Shown in pieces: positions 1 through 10,544 of a DNA stretch of 64,000 bases. The stretch's first letter is position 1; each line of letters starts with the position of its first letter. The notes beneath the pieces were generated by a model, which was not told the DNA's origin, ran no database searches, and saw only the letters and a program-made list of their open reading frames with translations. The DNA comes from Knoxdaviesia capensis. Taxonomy: Eukaryota; Ascomycota; Sordariomycetes; Microascales; Gondwanamycetaceae. The stretch spans positions 1,917,565 through 1,981,564 of the forward strand of contig LNGK01000006.1 of NCBI GenBank assembly GCA_001510575.1. Direction: 5' to 3'. The translations under genes were made by a program, and so were the position numbers.

Positions 1-555
1 GAGCAGTGCAGGAAGTCTGATTCATCCTTAGGCCTGATTCACCATCAAGTCTGATTCATCCATTTTGTTTCGTGTATTCCAATCCTTGCGTCTGTTTCGA
101 CTCCCGCCATCTCTTCTATCGAGGTTCTGGGTTCTGAAATATCCCAAGGAACTAGCTCACTGTGCATGGCAATGTGTTCCGGTGATGTCAAGCTGGGCCA
201 GCCGCTGGTTATGTTTGCTTATACCTGGACAGCCATCTGCATTCAATATACTGTACTCTGGCGACTTTCAGCATCATCATTTCATCTCCATGGCTTGAAT
301 CTGCTTTGTGGCTGCAATGTGGTCTTGATGATAGACGGAACCCAGTACAGTGCGTAGACCTGGAGCGACATGTATGAATAGTATTGAGTGTAGGTAAGCA
401 TTCTAGTACAGAAAAGCCAAAAGTATACTCTCAGCCGAGAGCCACCCAGCAGGAACTCCTACTAATCAACCACCGTAAGAATAGGCGAAATGCACCGTCC
501 TAGCTTTAGTGTGAGTTTACTTATGGCCCAAATCAATTAAATCACAATCGCCAAA

Positions 556-572
556 ACGCGTCCAAGTCGCGT
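556..572. promoter_or_regulatory. Candidate MluI cell-cycle box pair upstream of PRI1
   Basis: ACGCGT lies at 556-561 and TCGCGT (reverse of ACGCGA) at 567-572, about 200 bases before the primase start codon. ACGCGT is the known binding core of the fungal G1/S factor MBF (DSC1). DNA primase is a classic S-phase gene, so cell-cycle control is a reasonable inference, not shown here. Confidence 0.5.
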
Positions 573-710
573 CCTCTGTCCGGACATTTTCATCCCACTT
601 CACGAAGTCGAACATACACGACATACTATCTTTCTTCATTGACCCCTCCGCAACTGACTTTACACCGCCTGTCTTCATCCGCCTGTGAACCCCATAACCC
701 ATTGAATACG

Positions 711-714
<4 letters not shown>

Positions 715-752
<38 letters not shown>
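715..752 (+). repeat. (CA)19 microsatellite in PRI1 leader
   Basis: An uninterrupted CA dinucleotide run, followed by a short interrupted CA tail, ends only a few bases before the ATG at 767. It almost certainly lies in the 5' untranslated leader or core promoter of the primase gene. Confidence 0.95.
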
Positions 753-757
<5 letters not shown>

Positions 758-766
758 ACACGCAAA

Positions 767-2625
767 ATGCCACACTCAGTCTCCCCCGAAGCCGCCGCTG
801 GCGACGGCGCCGCCACTCTCGACACCCCCGGAGCCGCCGCGGCCGCCCTACACCCCCCTGCACCGGCCACAGCCGACACCGACGACGTGGAGATGGACGA
901 TGCCGTGCCTAGTTCCGCCCCGACTGGCGCCGTTGCTGCCGAGGTGACTGCTGCCGAGAAGGCGGCTGCACTGGCCGACTTGTTCACCGACATGGACTCG
1001 GACGACGAGTACCCTGCTGCGTCGAATCCCACCGCCCAAGACGCCGAGTCCGATGCCGGCTCGGTGCTGGACGACGGGTCCCCGATGTAAGTTTCATCCT
1101 GCATCCCAATTTCGTGTGCGCCCTTGCTGGTGTTCATCTGACCGGCTTGGCTTGATATAGAGACGTCACCGAACTCGACCAGCTCGACGCCGATGTGCTC
1201 CGCATCTTCTACCAGCGGCTGTTTCCCTGGAAGTACCTGTTCCAGTGGCTCAACCACAGCCCGGTGGCTACCGACGACTTCCGGAACCGTGAGTTTGCCT
1301 TTACGCTGCAGAACGACGCCTATCTGCGGTACCAGTCGTTTGCGTCCGGCGACCTGTAAGTCCATACAGCAATTGCCTTCGGCTTCCTGCACACCACACC
1401 GTCTGTACCGTGCTAACCAGACGCGCACCCCTTCCCCTCTGACAGCCTGAAAAAAGACGTCCTCCGCATCATGCCGACGCGCTTCGAAATCGGCCCGGTA
1501 TACAGCACGAACCCGCGCGACCGCAAGTCCCTGCGTAACGCCGCCGCCTTCAAACCGGTCGCGAAGGAGCTGTGTTTCGATATCGATTTGACCGACTACG
1601 ACGGCATCCGCACGTGCTGCGACAAGGCCAACATCTGCATCAAGTGCTGGCAGTTCATGACCATGGCCATCAAGGTCGTCGATGCTGCTCTGCGCCGCGA
1701 CTTCGGCTTCAAGCACATCATGTGGGTGTACTCTGGTCGCCGTGGTGTGCACGCCTGGGTGTGTGACAAGGAGGCCCGGATGATGGACGACCAGAAACGC
1801 AAAGCCATTGCTGGATACCTCGAGGTTGTGCGTGGAGGTGACCAGAGCGGCAAGAAAGTCAACTTGAAACGGCCGCTGCACCCCCACTTGGAGTAAGCAT
1901 TCTCCCTTTCCCTTTTACTTCCCTTCCCTTCCCCTCCAAACCCTCCTTCGACGGCTGGACTGACTGAACACCCCGCCCCCCCTAACAGCCGGAGTCTCAA
2001 GACCCTACGCCCGCACTTCCAAGAGGACGTGCTGGAGGGCCAAGACCCGTGGGCCACGCCCGAACAGGCCGAGAAGCTCCTCGCGCTGATCCCCGACCGC
2101 CCGCTGCGCGACGCGCTCAAAAAGAAATGGGACGCCTCGCCGCACCTGTCGTCGCGCGCCAAGTGGAACGACCTGGACACAGTGGCGCAGACCAACACCA
2201 GCAAGAACTTCACGCAGGCCGCGCACACCGAGGCCAAGGAGGACATTGTGCTGGAGTACACCTACCCGCGCCTGGATATCGAGGTCAGCAAGCGCCTGAA
2301 CCATCTGCTCAAGTCGCCCTTCGTCATCCACCCCGGCACCGGCCGCGTGTGCGTGCCGATCAATATCCGCGCGCTGGACGACTTCGACCCCCTCGCTGTG
2401 CCGACCGTGCAGTCCCTGCTCAAGGAGATTGACGCGTGGAAGGCTGACGAGGCGGACGCTGTGGGGTCTGACGGCGCCGCGAAGACCGTGCAGGACTGGG
2501 AGAAGACGAGCTTGAAGCCGTATATTGACCAGTTCCGCTCGTTTGTTGCCGGCCTGTTGCGTGACGAGGCCACAAAGGTGAAACGGGAGCGCGAAGAGGA
2601 TGGTGTGGGTTCCATGGAGTTTTAA
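767..2625 (+). CDS. PRI1: DNA primase small (catalytic) subunit
   Basis: Catalytic subunit of the DNA polymerase alpha-primase complex; makes the RNA primers for replication in the nucleus. Four exons are deduced: 767-1086, 1161-1355, 1446-1892 and 1989-2625, giving 532 residues; all three introns start GTAAG and end AG, and the phases fit. The catalytic acidic motif ELCFDIDLTDYD is near residue 213 (Asp217/Asp219), followed by a Cys-rich zinc motif (CCDKANICIKCW) and the hallmark YSGRRGVHAW near 267. The conserved core begins just after the first intron; the first ~105 residues are an Ala/Asp-rich acidic extension of low complexity. It converges with TRM10, with only 259 bases between stop codons. 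The start is the first ATG after the CA repeat. Family assignment is very sure; the exact N-terminus slightly less so. Confidence 0.95.
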
Positions 2626-2884
2626 GAGCGTTGTTCAGGGGTTCTAGATGTATACAGGTTTTTTTCTTTTTCTCTTTTTCACTCTCCGGCTTTAGAGAGA
2701 CTCGACGAGCAAGACGAGGTTCACGAATGTTCTGTTTTGCATGGGTTTCTGTTCATTTTGTTAATGCCGGAGTAAAGGTTCACTTCTTTGTCTTTTGGTC
2801 TTATTCTGCGTCATAGGGGTATCAGTGCGCATAGCACCATTGGAATATGTGTAATGTCTAAACTAAAGTACAGGTTCGGCAGGC

Positions 2885-4156
2885 CTATAAACCAGCAACC
2901 TGTTTCGTGTCTGCTGTTTCTTGGACTTCGCTTATAGCTATAGCAGCATCACGACTGCTCGCGACCGCGTCTTGCATGACTGCAGTAGTGCCATCACAAT
3001 CATCCACGCCCTCGTACTCCCCACTGTCTTCCCCCTCTTCCTCCTCCTCCTCCTCCTCTTCATCACCCGCATCATCTGCACCACCGGCAGACCCAGCCAT
3101 ATCCTCCTCACCGCGCAATCTACCGCCTTTGCGCTTAGGAATAACCTCTAAAAACGCCGCCCCCCAATCGCCCGTCTCCAGCCACTTGAGCATGATTTGC
3201 AGCACGTGGTTGGTGGTCAGCACCTGACGGCTCTGCATCACCATGTACTCGCCAATCGGCAGCTTGGCCGTGCGCACGCCGCGCGCACGCGCTAGCCGGT
3301 AGCACAGGCCCTTCTCGCGGTTCTTGTCGACAATGCCGCCGATCACGTAGCTAGTGTTGGGCTCCAGCCGGTCCAGCGTGTACGGCGAGTCCGAAGTCAG
3401 GTACACCACCGAGGCGTCGCTGTCGGTCTCGTCGGTAGCCGGCGTCAGCGGCGGGCCACCCGGGGTGACGTGCAGCGCCGGCGCGCCATCCGGCCCCGCC
3501 TTCATCACGGCCAGGACCTCGCCGGCGCGCTCGCCGGCCATCAGCCCATTAGCTTCGCGCGCCGCCTCCATGAAGTCGCCGGTCGTGAAGTGCACGCCCT
3601 TCCAGTTCTGGAACTGGCTTGCAAACACTGTCTCGAAGCGCGTGCGCAGCTTGCCCGCCCATCCGCTGAGGAACAGGTGGGTGCTGTAGCGCGCGTGGCG
3701 GTTCTCCGAGTAGCACCGCGTGACCTGGCTGGCCAGCGACACCAGCTCCTTGTCGCTCATGTACTGCTCGAAGTCGCAGTCGACGATCACCGTGGCCGCC
3801 ACGCGCGTGCTCTTAGGCCGCGGCGGCTTAGCCAGCACGCTCGCCGCGTCCAGCCCCGCCGCCTCGGCCTCGGCGATCTTCGAGCGGATCGCCTCGCGCC
3901 GCCGCTCTTTCTGGTCTGCCCGTTTCTCTTTGCGTTTCTTCTTGCGCTCTTCACGTCCGTCCTCCCACAGCTGCTTGCGCTTCAGCTTCTTCATCGCGCT
4001 TTTCGACATCGCCGGCGCCGTCGTTGGCGGGGCGCTCGAGCCGGAGGACTCGATGGAGTGGTCGGGTTTCGACGGCACCGGGGACGGGTTGTCGGGGCCG
4101 GCCGCGCTGGCGTGGCCGGATGACACTTCGGGAACGGTCAATACGTCGTCTGCCAT
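2885..4156 (-). CDS. TRM10: tRNA (guanine(9)-N1)-methyltransferase
   Basis: Methylates N1 of guanine 9 in cytoplasmic/nuclear tRNAs using S-adenosylmethionine; SPOUT-fold enzyme. Intronless, 423 residues. A Lys/Arg-rich basic stretch (about residues 50-95, KKKRKEKRADQKERRR) matches the tRNA-binding N-terminus. The SPOUT domain runs from VIVDCDFEQYMSDKE (~125) to about 340 and includes YVIGGIVDKNREKG, with the conserved Asp of the VD(K/R)N motif, then TAKLPIGEYM and the VLTTNHVLQIML helix. Two odd points: a Gly/Pro/Ala-rich insertion between the central strands (GPDGAPALHVTPGGPP), and an acidic tail with a run of nine Glu. The gene is divergent from MSH2 and shares a 393-base promoter with it. 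The start is the ATG complementary to 4154-4156; no better upstream start is seen. Confidence 0.95.
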   Translation of the reverse strand: MADDVLTVPEVSSGHASAAGPDNPSPVPSKPDHSIESSGSSAPPTTAPAMSKSAMKKLKRKQLWEDGREERKKKRKEKRADQKERRREAIRSKIAEAEAAGLDAASVLAKPPRPKSTRVAATVIVDCDFEQYMSDKELVSLASQVTRCYSENRHARYSTHLFLSGWAGKLRTRFETVFASQFQNWKGVHFTTGDFMEAAREANGLMAGERAGEVLAVMKAGPDGAPALHVTPGGPPLTPATDETDSDASVVYLTSDSPYTLDRLEPNTSYVIGGIVDKNREKGLCYRLARARGVRTAKLPIGEYMVMQSRQVLTTNHVLQIMLKWLETGDWGAAFLEVIPKRKGGRLRGEEDMAGSAGGADDAGDEEEEEEEEEGEDSGEYEGVDDCDGTTAVMQDAVASSRDAAIAISEVQETADTKQVAGL

Positions 4157-4549
4157 TATCGGCTTCGCTGTGTAAAGTTGTTGTAGAGGGAAATTGAAGA
4201 GGGAAGCGATGAGAGATGGAAAGTTGTTTGCTTGAGAAAAAGATTCTCAGTGTGTGGAACACAGCATCAAAACTTTGATAAATTACTGCCACCTGCCAAC
4301 GTCTGCCGACGGCCGCCACCATCTGCCCCGCGAAAATCCCAATCAGGTTTGGCGTCCAGGAACGCGTCTTCAACCACTTTAACGATTTTGGGACGCGACT
4401 TTTCAGGTTCTCTCAAGCTTCACTTTTCCTCATTTTCTGGTTCTTCTTCTGCTTTCGGCACACACCTTTTCATTCCAAATTCTTGTTTTCTCCAACGTTC
4501 AAAGTGAAACTTCTAGAGACAGAGAAACAGTACTCGGAATAGTTACACA
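4157..4549. promoter_or_regulatory. Bidirectional TRM10/MSH2 promoter with MCB-like sites
   Basis: The 393 bases separate two divergent start codons, so it must contain both promoters. ACGCGT is at 4362-4367 and ACGCGA at 4393-4398, both on the MSH2-proximal side, about 150-190 bases before the MSH2 ATG. The MSH2 side is pyrimidine-rich. The ACGCGT core is the known MBF site; its function here is inferred. Confidence 0.55.
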
Positions 4550-7479
4550 ATGTCGTCACGGCCAGAGTTGAAGGTCAGTCGGTGAACTGCTTGGCCTGTG
4601 GGCGATATATCAATTCCAATCATCTAATTTGAAATGCTCTCCTTCTAGGTTGACGATGAACACGGATTTATCCGCTTCTTCAAGTCTCTTCCCGAAGTAA
4701 ACGATGACACTATTCGCATCTTCGATCGGGGCGATTGGTATACTGCACACGGCGAGGATGCCAACTTCATCGCAAAAACGGTATGTTCAGGCCGCCACAA
4801 TGCTGGTCCACATGGCCTTTGACTAACTCGATCTAGGTCTACAAATCCACATCTGTGGTGAGACACCTCGGCCGAAATGACGGCTCCGGCCTGCCGTCGG
4901 TGACAATGACCGTCACCGTGTACCGACAATTCCTACGAGAGGCCCTATTCAAACTGGGCAAGCGAATCGAGATCTGGGGGAGTCCCAACGGCCGGATGAA
5001 CTGGAAGCTCACGAAACAGGCCTCCCCAGGAAACCTACAGGATATTGAAGAGGAACTCGGCGGCCAGCTGGATGCCGCGCCGATGATCATCGCGGTCAAG
5101 ATCTCCGCCAAGGCGTCGGAAGCACGAAGCGTTGGTGTGTGCTTTGCCGATGCCTCCGTGCGTGAGCTGGGCGTCAGCGAGTTTCTCGACAACGACCTGT
5201 ACTCCAATTTCGAGTCTCTTCTGATCCAGCTCGGTGCCAAGGAGTGCCTTATTCAGATGGACCCTCTGGATGCGGCGAAACGCGACCCCGAACTGGCCAA
5301 GTTGAAGCAGATTGTCCAGAGCTGTGGCGTTGCGGTCTCTGAGCGACCAGCCGGAGACTTCGGAATCCGGGATATTGAGCAGGACCTGGCCCGCTTGCTC
5401 AAAGATGAGAAGGCCGTCACGGCACTGCCACAGTCGGAGCTGAAGTTGGCAATGGGAGCGGCGGCTTCGCTCATCAAGTACCTCGATGTGCTGATGGACA
5501 CGTCGAACTTTGGCCAGTACAACCTGTACCAGCATGACCTAGCCAATTACATGAAGCTCGACGCTGCGGCTCTGAAAGCCCTGAACCTCATGCCGGGCCC
5601 GCGTGACGGAGCCAAGTCGATGAGTCTCTACGGACTCCTGAACCACTGCAAGACCGCCTCCGGCAGCAGACTGTTGGCACAGTGGCTGAAGCAGCCGCTG
5701 ATGAGCAAGGACGAAATCGAGAAGCGACAGCAGCTCGTTGAGGCGTTTGTCGTCGACACTGAACTGCGTCAGACCATGCAAGAGGAGCATCTGCGGTCGA
5801 TACCCGATCTCTCGCGCCTGGCGAAGAAATTCCAGCGCAACAAGGCAAATCTGGAGGACGTGGTGCGTGCCTACCAGGTTGTTATCCGGCTTCCTGGCTT
5901 TGTGGGAACGCTCGAAGGCGTTATGGACGAGGCGTACCGGGACCCGCTGAATACCATGTACACATCCCAGCTCCGCGAGCTTCTCGATAGTCTCTCGAAG
6001 CTGCAGGATCTGGTTGAGACGACAGTGGATCTGAATGCGCTGGACCAGCACGAGTTTATCATCAAGCCCGAGTTCGACGACAGCCTTCGGATCATCCGGC
6101 AGAAGCTGGACCGCCTGAGAATCGACATGACCAAGGAGTTCTCGGCTGCGGCGAGCGACCTCGGCCAGGAGAAGGAGAAGAAGATCTTCCTGGAAAACCA
6201 CAAGGTGCACGGCTGGTGCATGCGGCTGACGCGGCAGGAAGCCGGCTGCATCCGCAACAAGTCCAAGTACCTGGAATGTTCGACGCAGAAGAACGGCGTG
6301 TACTTCACCACCAAGAACCTGCAGAACCTGCGCCGCCAGCATGACCAGTTCTCCGCGCAGTACAACAAGCACCAGAGCAGCCTCGTGAGCGAAGTGGTCG
6401 GCGTGGCGGCGTCGTACTGCCCGGTCATTGAACGGCTGGCGGGCATTCTCGCGCACCTGGACGTGATCGTGTCGTTTGCGCACTGCTCGGCGCACGCGCC
6501 GATCGCGTACGTGCGGCCAACGATGCACGCGCGCGGAACGGGCCAGACCATCCTGACGGAGGCCCGCCATCCGTGTCTGGAGATGCAGGATGACGTGCAG
6601 TTCATCACGAACGACATCACGCTCACGCGCGACTCGTCCGCCTTCCTGATCATCACGGGCCCAAACATGGGCGGCAAGTCGACGTACATCCGCCAGGCGG
6701 GCGTGATTGCGCTGATGGCGCAGATCGGCTGCTTCGTACCGTGCAGCGCGGCCGAGCTGACCATCTTCGACTCGATCCTGGCGCGTGTCGGCGCCAGCGA
6801 CTCGCAGCTCAAGGGCGTGTCGACCTTCATGGCCGAGATGCTGGAGACCGCCAACATCCTCAAGTCGGCCACGGCCGAATCGCTGATCATCATCGACGAG
6901 CTGGGCCGCGGCACGTCGACGTACGACGGCTTCGGGCTGGCGTGGGCCATCTCCGAGCACATCGTCAAGGAGATCGGCTGCTTCGCCATGTTCGCCACGC
7001 ACTTCCACGAGCTCACCGCGCTGGCCGACAGCTACCCGCAGGTGCGCAACATGCACGTGACGGCCCACGTCAGCGGCATCGGCGCCGGCTCCAAGCCTGC
7101 GGCATCGGAAGCGAAGCGCGAGGTGACGCTGCTGTACAAGGTGGCCCCGGGCGTGTGCGACCAGAGCTTCGGCATCCACGTGGCCGAGCTGGTGCGCTTC
7201 CCGGACAAGGTGGTGCGCATGGCCAAGCGCAAGGCCGACGAGCTGGAGGACTTCACCGCCAAGCACGAGGACCCCGCCGCGGCGGTCGTCTTCTCGACCG
7301 ACGACGTCGCCCAGGGCAGCCAGATGCTCAAGGACGTGCTGGTGCGCTGGAAGCAGGATGTCGAGGCGGCCGGCGGCTCTCTGTCCAAGGACCAGATGGT
7401 CGCGAAGATGCGGGAGCTGATCATGGCGGATGACAAGTTGCTGGCGAACCCGTTCTTCAAGTCGGTTCGCACGCTGTAA
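4550..7479 (+). CDS. MSH2: DNA mismatch repair protein MSH2
   Basis: MutS homologue common to the MutS-alpha and MutS-beta heterodimers that recognise mismatches and insertion/deletion loops in the nucleus. Three exons: 4550-4573 (only eight codons), 4649-4780 and 4837-7479, giving 932 residues, the usual length. The second exon encodes the start of the mismatch-binding domain (FIRFFKSLPEVNDDTIRIFD). The lever/clamp region fills the middle. The ATPase has Walker A GPNMGGKST at 660-668, the FDSILARVGASDS segment, the STFMAEMLETANIL signature helix, Walker B LIIIDELGRGTSTYDG with Asp739/Glu740, and a conserved His in FATHFHELTAL. The tiny first exon is supported by the phase and by the conserved N-terminal residues it joins. 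No key residue is missing. Confidence 0.96.
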
Positions 7480-8439
7480 GAAGTAGTCTGTCTGCGTGTG
7501 CTTCTTCCCTTTGCTTTTCTTTTGCTTTCGGTCTATCGGTTTCGGATATGTCTGGTTGGAGTTTTTAATCGTCCTGAGTTTGGTATTCGTTATAAGCAAG
7601 ATTAATGAAACACGCCCAATGCTACATACACACAAGTCACAGTTGTGAAATCACAAACAAGCAGTAGGAACTTCAGAGATATCAGAATTTCAAGTTTTTT
7701 TTCTTCAATTTATATATGTATATATCTATGTACGGGGGGAAGGGTATGGAATTCCTATTGACTTCAGTGCACGGAAACATAGCACTGAAGCCACTGCTAG
7801 AATTACACTCGGACAGAGAACGAACGAAAAAGACAAGACACGGATACTGACGGTTCGGGAGTCTGTAGAATGGTTGGTTAGCAAGTGGAAACCTTGATAT
7901 ACAGATTGTGGGTTTTAGGGATGAAAACTTTTCTCTGGGATCAGTTTAATATAGATAGAACGGTGATGAGCTTTGAAACATGTTGGAATTCATAAACAGC
8001 CTCTGCTCGTAATTCATCATGCAGAGAAAAGAAGGGGGAAGTATGTGGTTCAGAGTCAAACTTACCACAGTTCATATGTGCACCAAACACGCGGCCCTCA
8101 CTCGCCACCAAGAGGGACCAGATCTATAGAGACAAGAAAGAGAAGGACCCCAAAGGGGAACAAACACGCACGACGGCGCGTAGTTCTTCCGTCTGAGGAT
8201 GGATGGTTTGGGCCCAAACCGGCGGCCATACAAACACCTTGGGATGAGAGTTGTAAAAGAGGAAGAAGAAGAAAAAAGTTCGACCGACGAGGGAAACAAA
8301 AGTATGGGGACAAGAAAAAAAAAATCAAAAATATTTACACAGGCGGACCGAACAGGGGTGTGGCGAGGATCGAAGGTGGATGTATGAAGTCGTCGTGGAC
8401 GTGGGACGTGGACATTTGCCCAAGTGACGCGGCCAACAT
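7480..8439. other. Convergent intergenic region, no gene seen
   Basis: This is the space between the 3' ends of MSH2 and the complex I subunit gene. It is AT-rich around 7680-7730 (TATATATGTATATATC) and purine-rich around 8240-8330. It probably holds the two 3' untranslated regions; no coding sequence with family similarity is visible. Confidence 0.6.
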
Positions 8440-9336
8440 TTAGTCGACGGTGGCCTTCACGGGGTTGATCTCGATGCCGTACTTCTCCTTGATGCGTTCG
8501 CGCCTCCGCTCTTCGTATCCAGGAGGACGGATTCCTAACGGGTGGGGATGGAACAGGTACGGTTAGGGTTGAGGCCGAACGTTGGAGCAAACAAAGGGTC
8601 AGTTGTGCGTACCTCGGCCCTCGCCCAGCTCGGCGATGGTCTCCTCAATCGGCCGTCTCCGGTTGTTCCGTAACCGCTGCTTCCGCTCAAACTCATCTTC
8701 CTCCGAAGGTGGGTAACCTTGCAAACGACCACCGGTGAACTCTGCGACGGCGAGGGTGATGCCGATGAAGGCACTCAGACCGAACACTATCGGCATTCTC
8801 TTGGCTATACCGGGAAAGCAGGACATGTTAGAAGCATTGATATAGGGGGGGATCGTTAGACGTCGAATTGGTGCGTGGCATTGGTATTCGGGATAGGCAA
8901 CGTACATCGAGCTCCAACGACTGCTCCGGCAACGGCACCACCAATACCGGTGTTCCAGAAGTCCTTCTTCTCGCGGAGGTTGGCTGAAGCGTCCTTGAAA
9001 AATTCGAAAGCGCCGGCGGAGACACCTGAGAGAAAAGAGGGTGTTAGAGCCTGCAGCTGGATGGGAGATAGCTTCCGGCGTTTGTGTAGCCAAAGTCCAA
9101 GTGGAACCTGACGCCATTCCGAACGGCGGGCTCTATCACATACCCATGATAACAATCCATCGACCAGTGCGCGTAAACACGCCCAGAGCTCCAACATTCC
9201 GCTTCGTCAGGGCATTGGACACGGCCGACGCGAAGAAACCCGCGGTAGCTCCGATGCCGGTTCCGCGCAGGCCCGAGTCGATGGCGTCGACCGGCTGATA
9301 AGGCCCGGCCTCATCCACGGACGCGGAGGGCGACAT
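8440..9336 (-). CDS. NADH:ubiquinone oxidoreductase (complex I) 21.3 kDa/B14.7-type subunit, Tim17 family
   Basis: Accessory membrane-arm subunit of mitochondrial complex I, orthologous to NDUFA11 (the fungal 21.3 kDa subunit). Four exons on the minus strand: 9144-9336, 8906-9025, 8613-8804 and 8440-8534, giving 199 residues with consistent phases. Glycine-rich hydrophobic segments typical of the Tim17/22/23 fold include GTGIGATAGFFASAVSNAL, GIGGAVAGAVVGA and VFGLSAFIGITLAVAEF. The C-terminal half has the charged signature seen in fungal orthologues: DEFERKQRLRNNRRRPI, then ELGEGRGIRPPGYEERRRER. The ATG at 9334-9336 is preferred because an in-frame upstream reading lacks an ATG. It is divergent from the UBP2-like gene. 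Confidence 0.88.
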
Positions 9337-10544
9337 GGCTGCAGACAACCGAGGGGGGCGTTCGGAGAGAGATATCGACGATTTGTGGGAGGATCAGCGG
9401 GGAATTCCGACTCTCGACTTGGAGGGCCAGAGATGGACGCGCTGATTTGGCAGGGAGGGGAAGATGTGCAAACGATACACTGAGAGAGAGAATAAATAAT
9501 TGGGGAGAGAGAAAAAGAAAGGATCAAGAAAATCGACCTGGAGATGCAAAAAACTGGGCGAATTGGAAAGCACCAGCTCTGATTGGATTCACAAGCTGTC
9601 CAGCCGATGATTTACCGCAATATCTCAGACCTGCCGAAGCTTAAGCGAAGACAATCAGCCCTAGTTTACCCGGCCACCATAAGCCAACGTCACGCAAGCT
9701 TACGTTTTCTGGTAGGCGGAGTGGCCAGATGACGACACCTGACAAGAACTGTCAAATTTTGGATTTCATGTCTTAGGGTAGATTGATTTTTGATCTTGAA
9801 GCCGGATTTGCATTTTCTTCTTTCTCCCAACTTCACTTTCTTCTTTCGTGATATCCTCCTCCCCCTCCGTCATAAGCTCTCCTCCTAATCGGATCCGTTC
9901 TCTCTGCTATCTTTATGCTACTCCTTCACTTAGGGACTCCGTCTTTTCTTTAGTCGCTCTCTTTTCCTCCTCTTTTACCTGGTGTGACGTTTAATCGAGG
10001 GGTCTCTGCTCCCTATATGCTGAGCTCTAAGCTTATCCCCACCCGGCCAGACATCGAAGAGCTAGAGCTTCATGATCGTTGATCCAGCTTTGTGAAGTAT
10101 GTCGTGATACCTCTTTCTATATCTCAGCTATAATTTATATTGTGTTTCTTTCTGGTGCTCTATATTCATTTGACCTTACTATTCTTGAGGCCCGTTGCCT
10201 CTTCCTTACGATTATCTTGCCCTCCAAACAGCTCGCTTTGTTCTGACACCGAATATTCACATGCTTATGAAGCTATCAGACTAACTGACTCGTCCAGCTC
10301 ATCCAATCTCATTCATTTTTTTCTGTTTGCCCGAAACTTAAGATCTTTATCTTCCTCTTTCTAATTTATCTCGAACAATAACCTTTCTTTTCCGAGACCT
10401 GCTCCCATAACCACTCCAGCTCAAGGCCAATTTTCGGGATTGGCGGCATCTCTCAGTACCTACCCACTCTGCTCTCTGCCAACTCGATATCTCTGAGCCA
10501 TATTCGCTTGTGCTTCCCGCTCCCTTCTACCCTGAACCGTCAAT
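9337..10544. promoter_or_regulatory. Divergent promoter region, complex I subunit / UBP2-like
   Basis: About 1.2 kb separates two divergent starts. It contains long pyrimidine-rich tracts on the UBP2 side (about 9800-10000 and 10130-10400), typical of fungal promoters and leaders. No coding sequence is supported. Confidence 0.6.

Larger units (their letters stand above)
1..766. other. Upstream region of PRI1, no gene seen
   Basis: No convincing coding sequence. The first 61 bases carry a 15-nt direct repeat AAGTCTGATTCATCC at 13-27 and 47-61, with a partial third copy between them (33-43). The last part holds the primase promoter elements and a CA microsatellite described separately. The long minus-strand open frame covering 517-1887 lies largely antisense to the primase exons and reads low-complexity Val/Cys through the CA repeat, so it is not taken as a gene. 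Confidence 0.6.

Noticed and set aside
517..1887. 456-codon minus-strand open frame over PRI1
   Set aside because: Crosses the PRI1 introns and translates the CA repeat as a Val-Cys run; no family similarity.
5539..7635. 698-codon minus-strand open frame opposite MSH2
   Set aside because: Antisense shadow of a long GC3-rich exon; reads low-complexity His/Arg/Val/Leu with no family motif.
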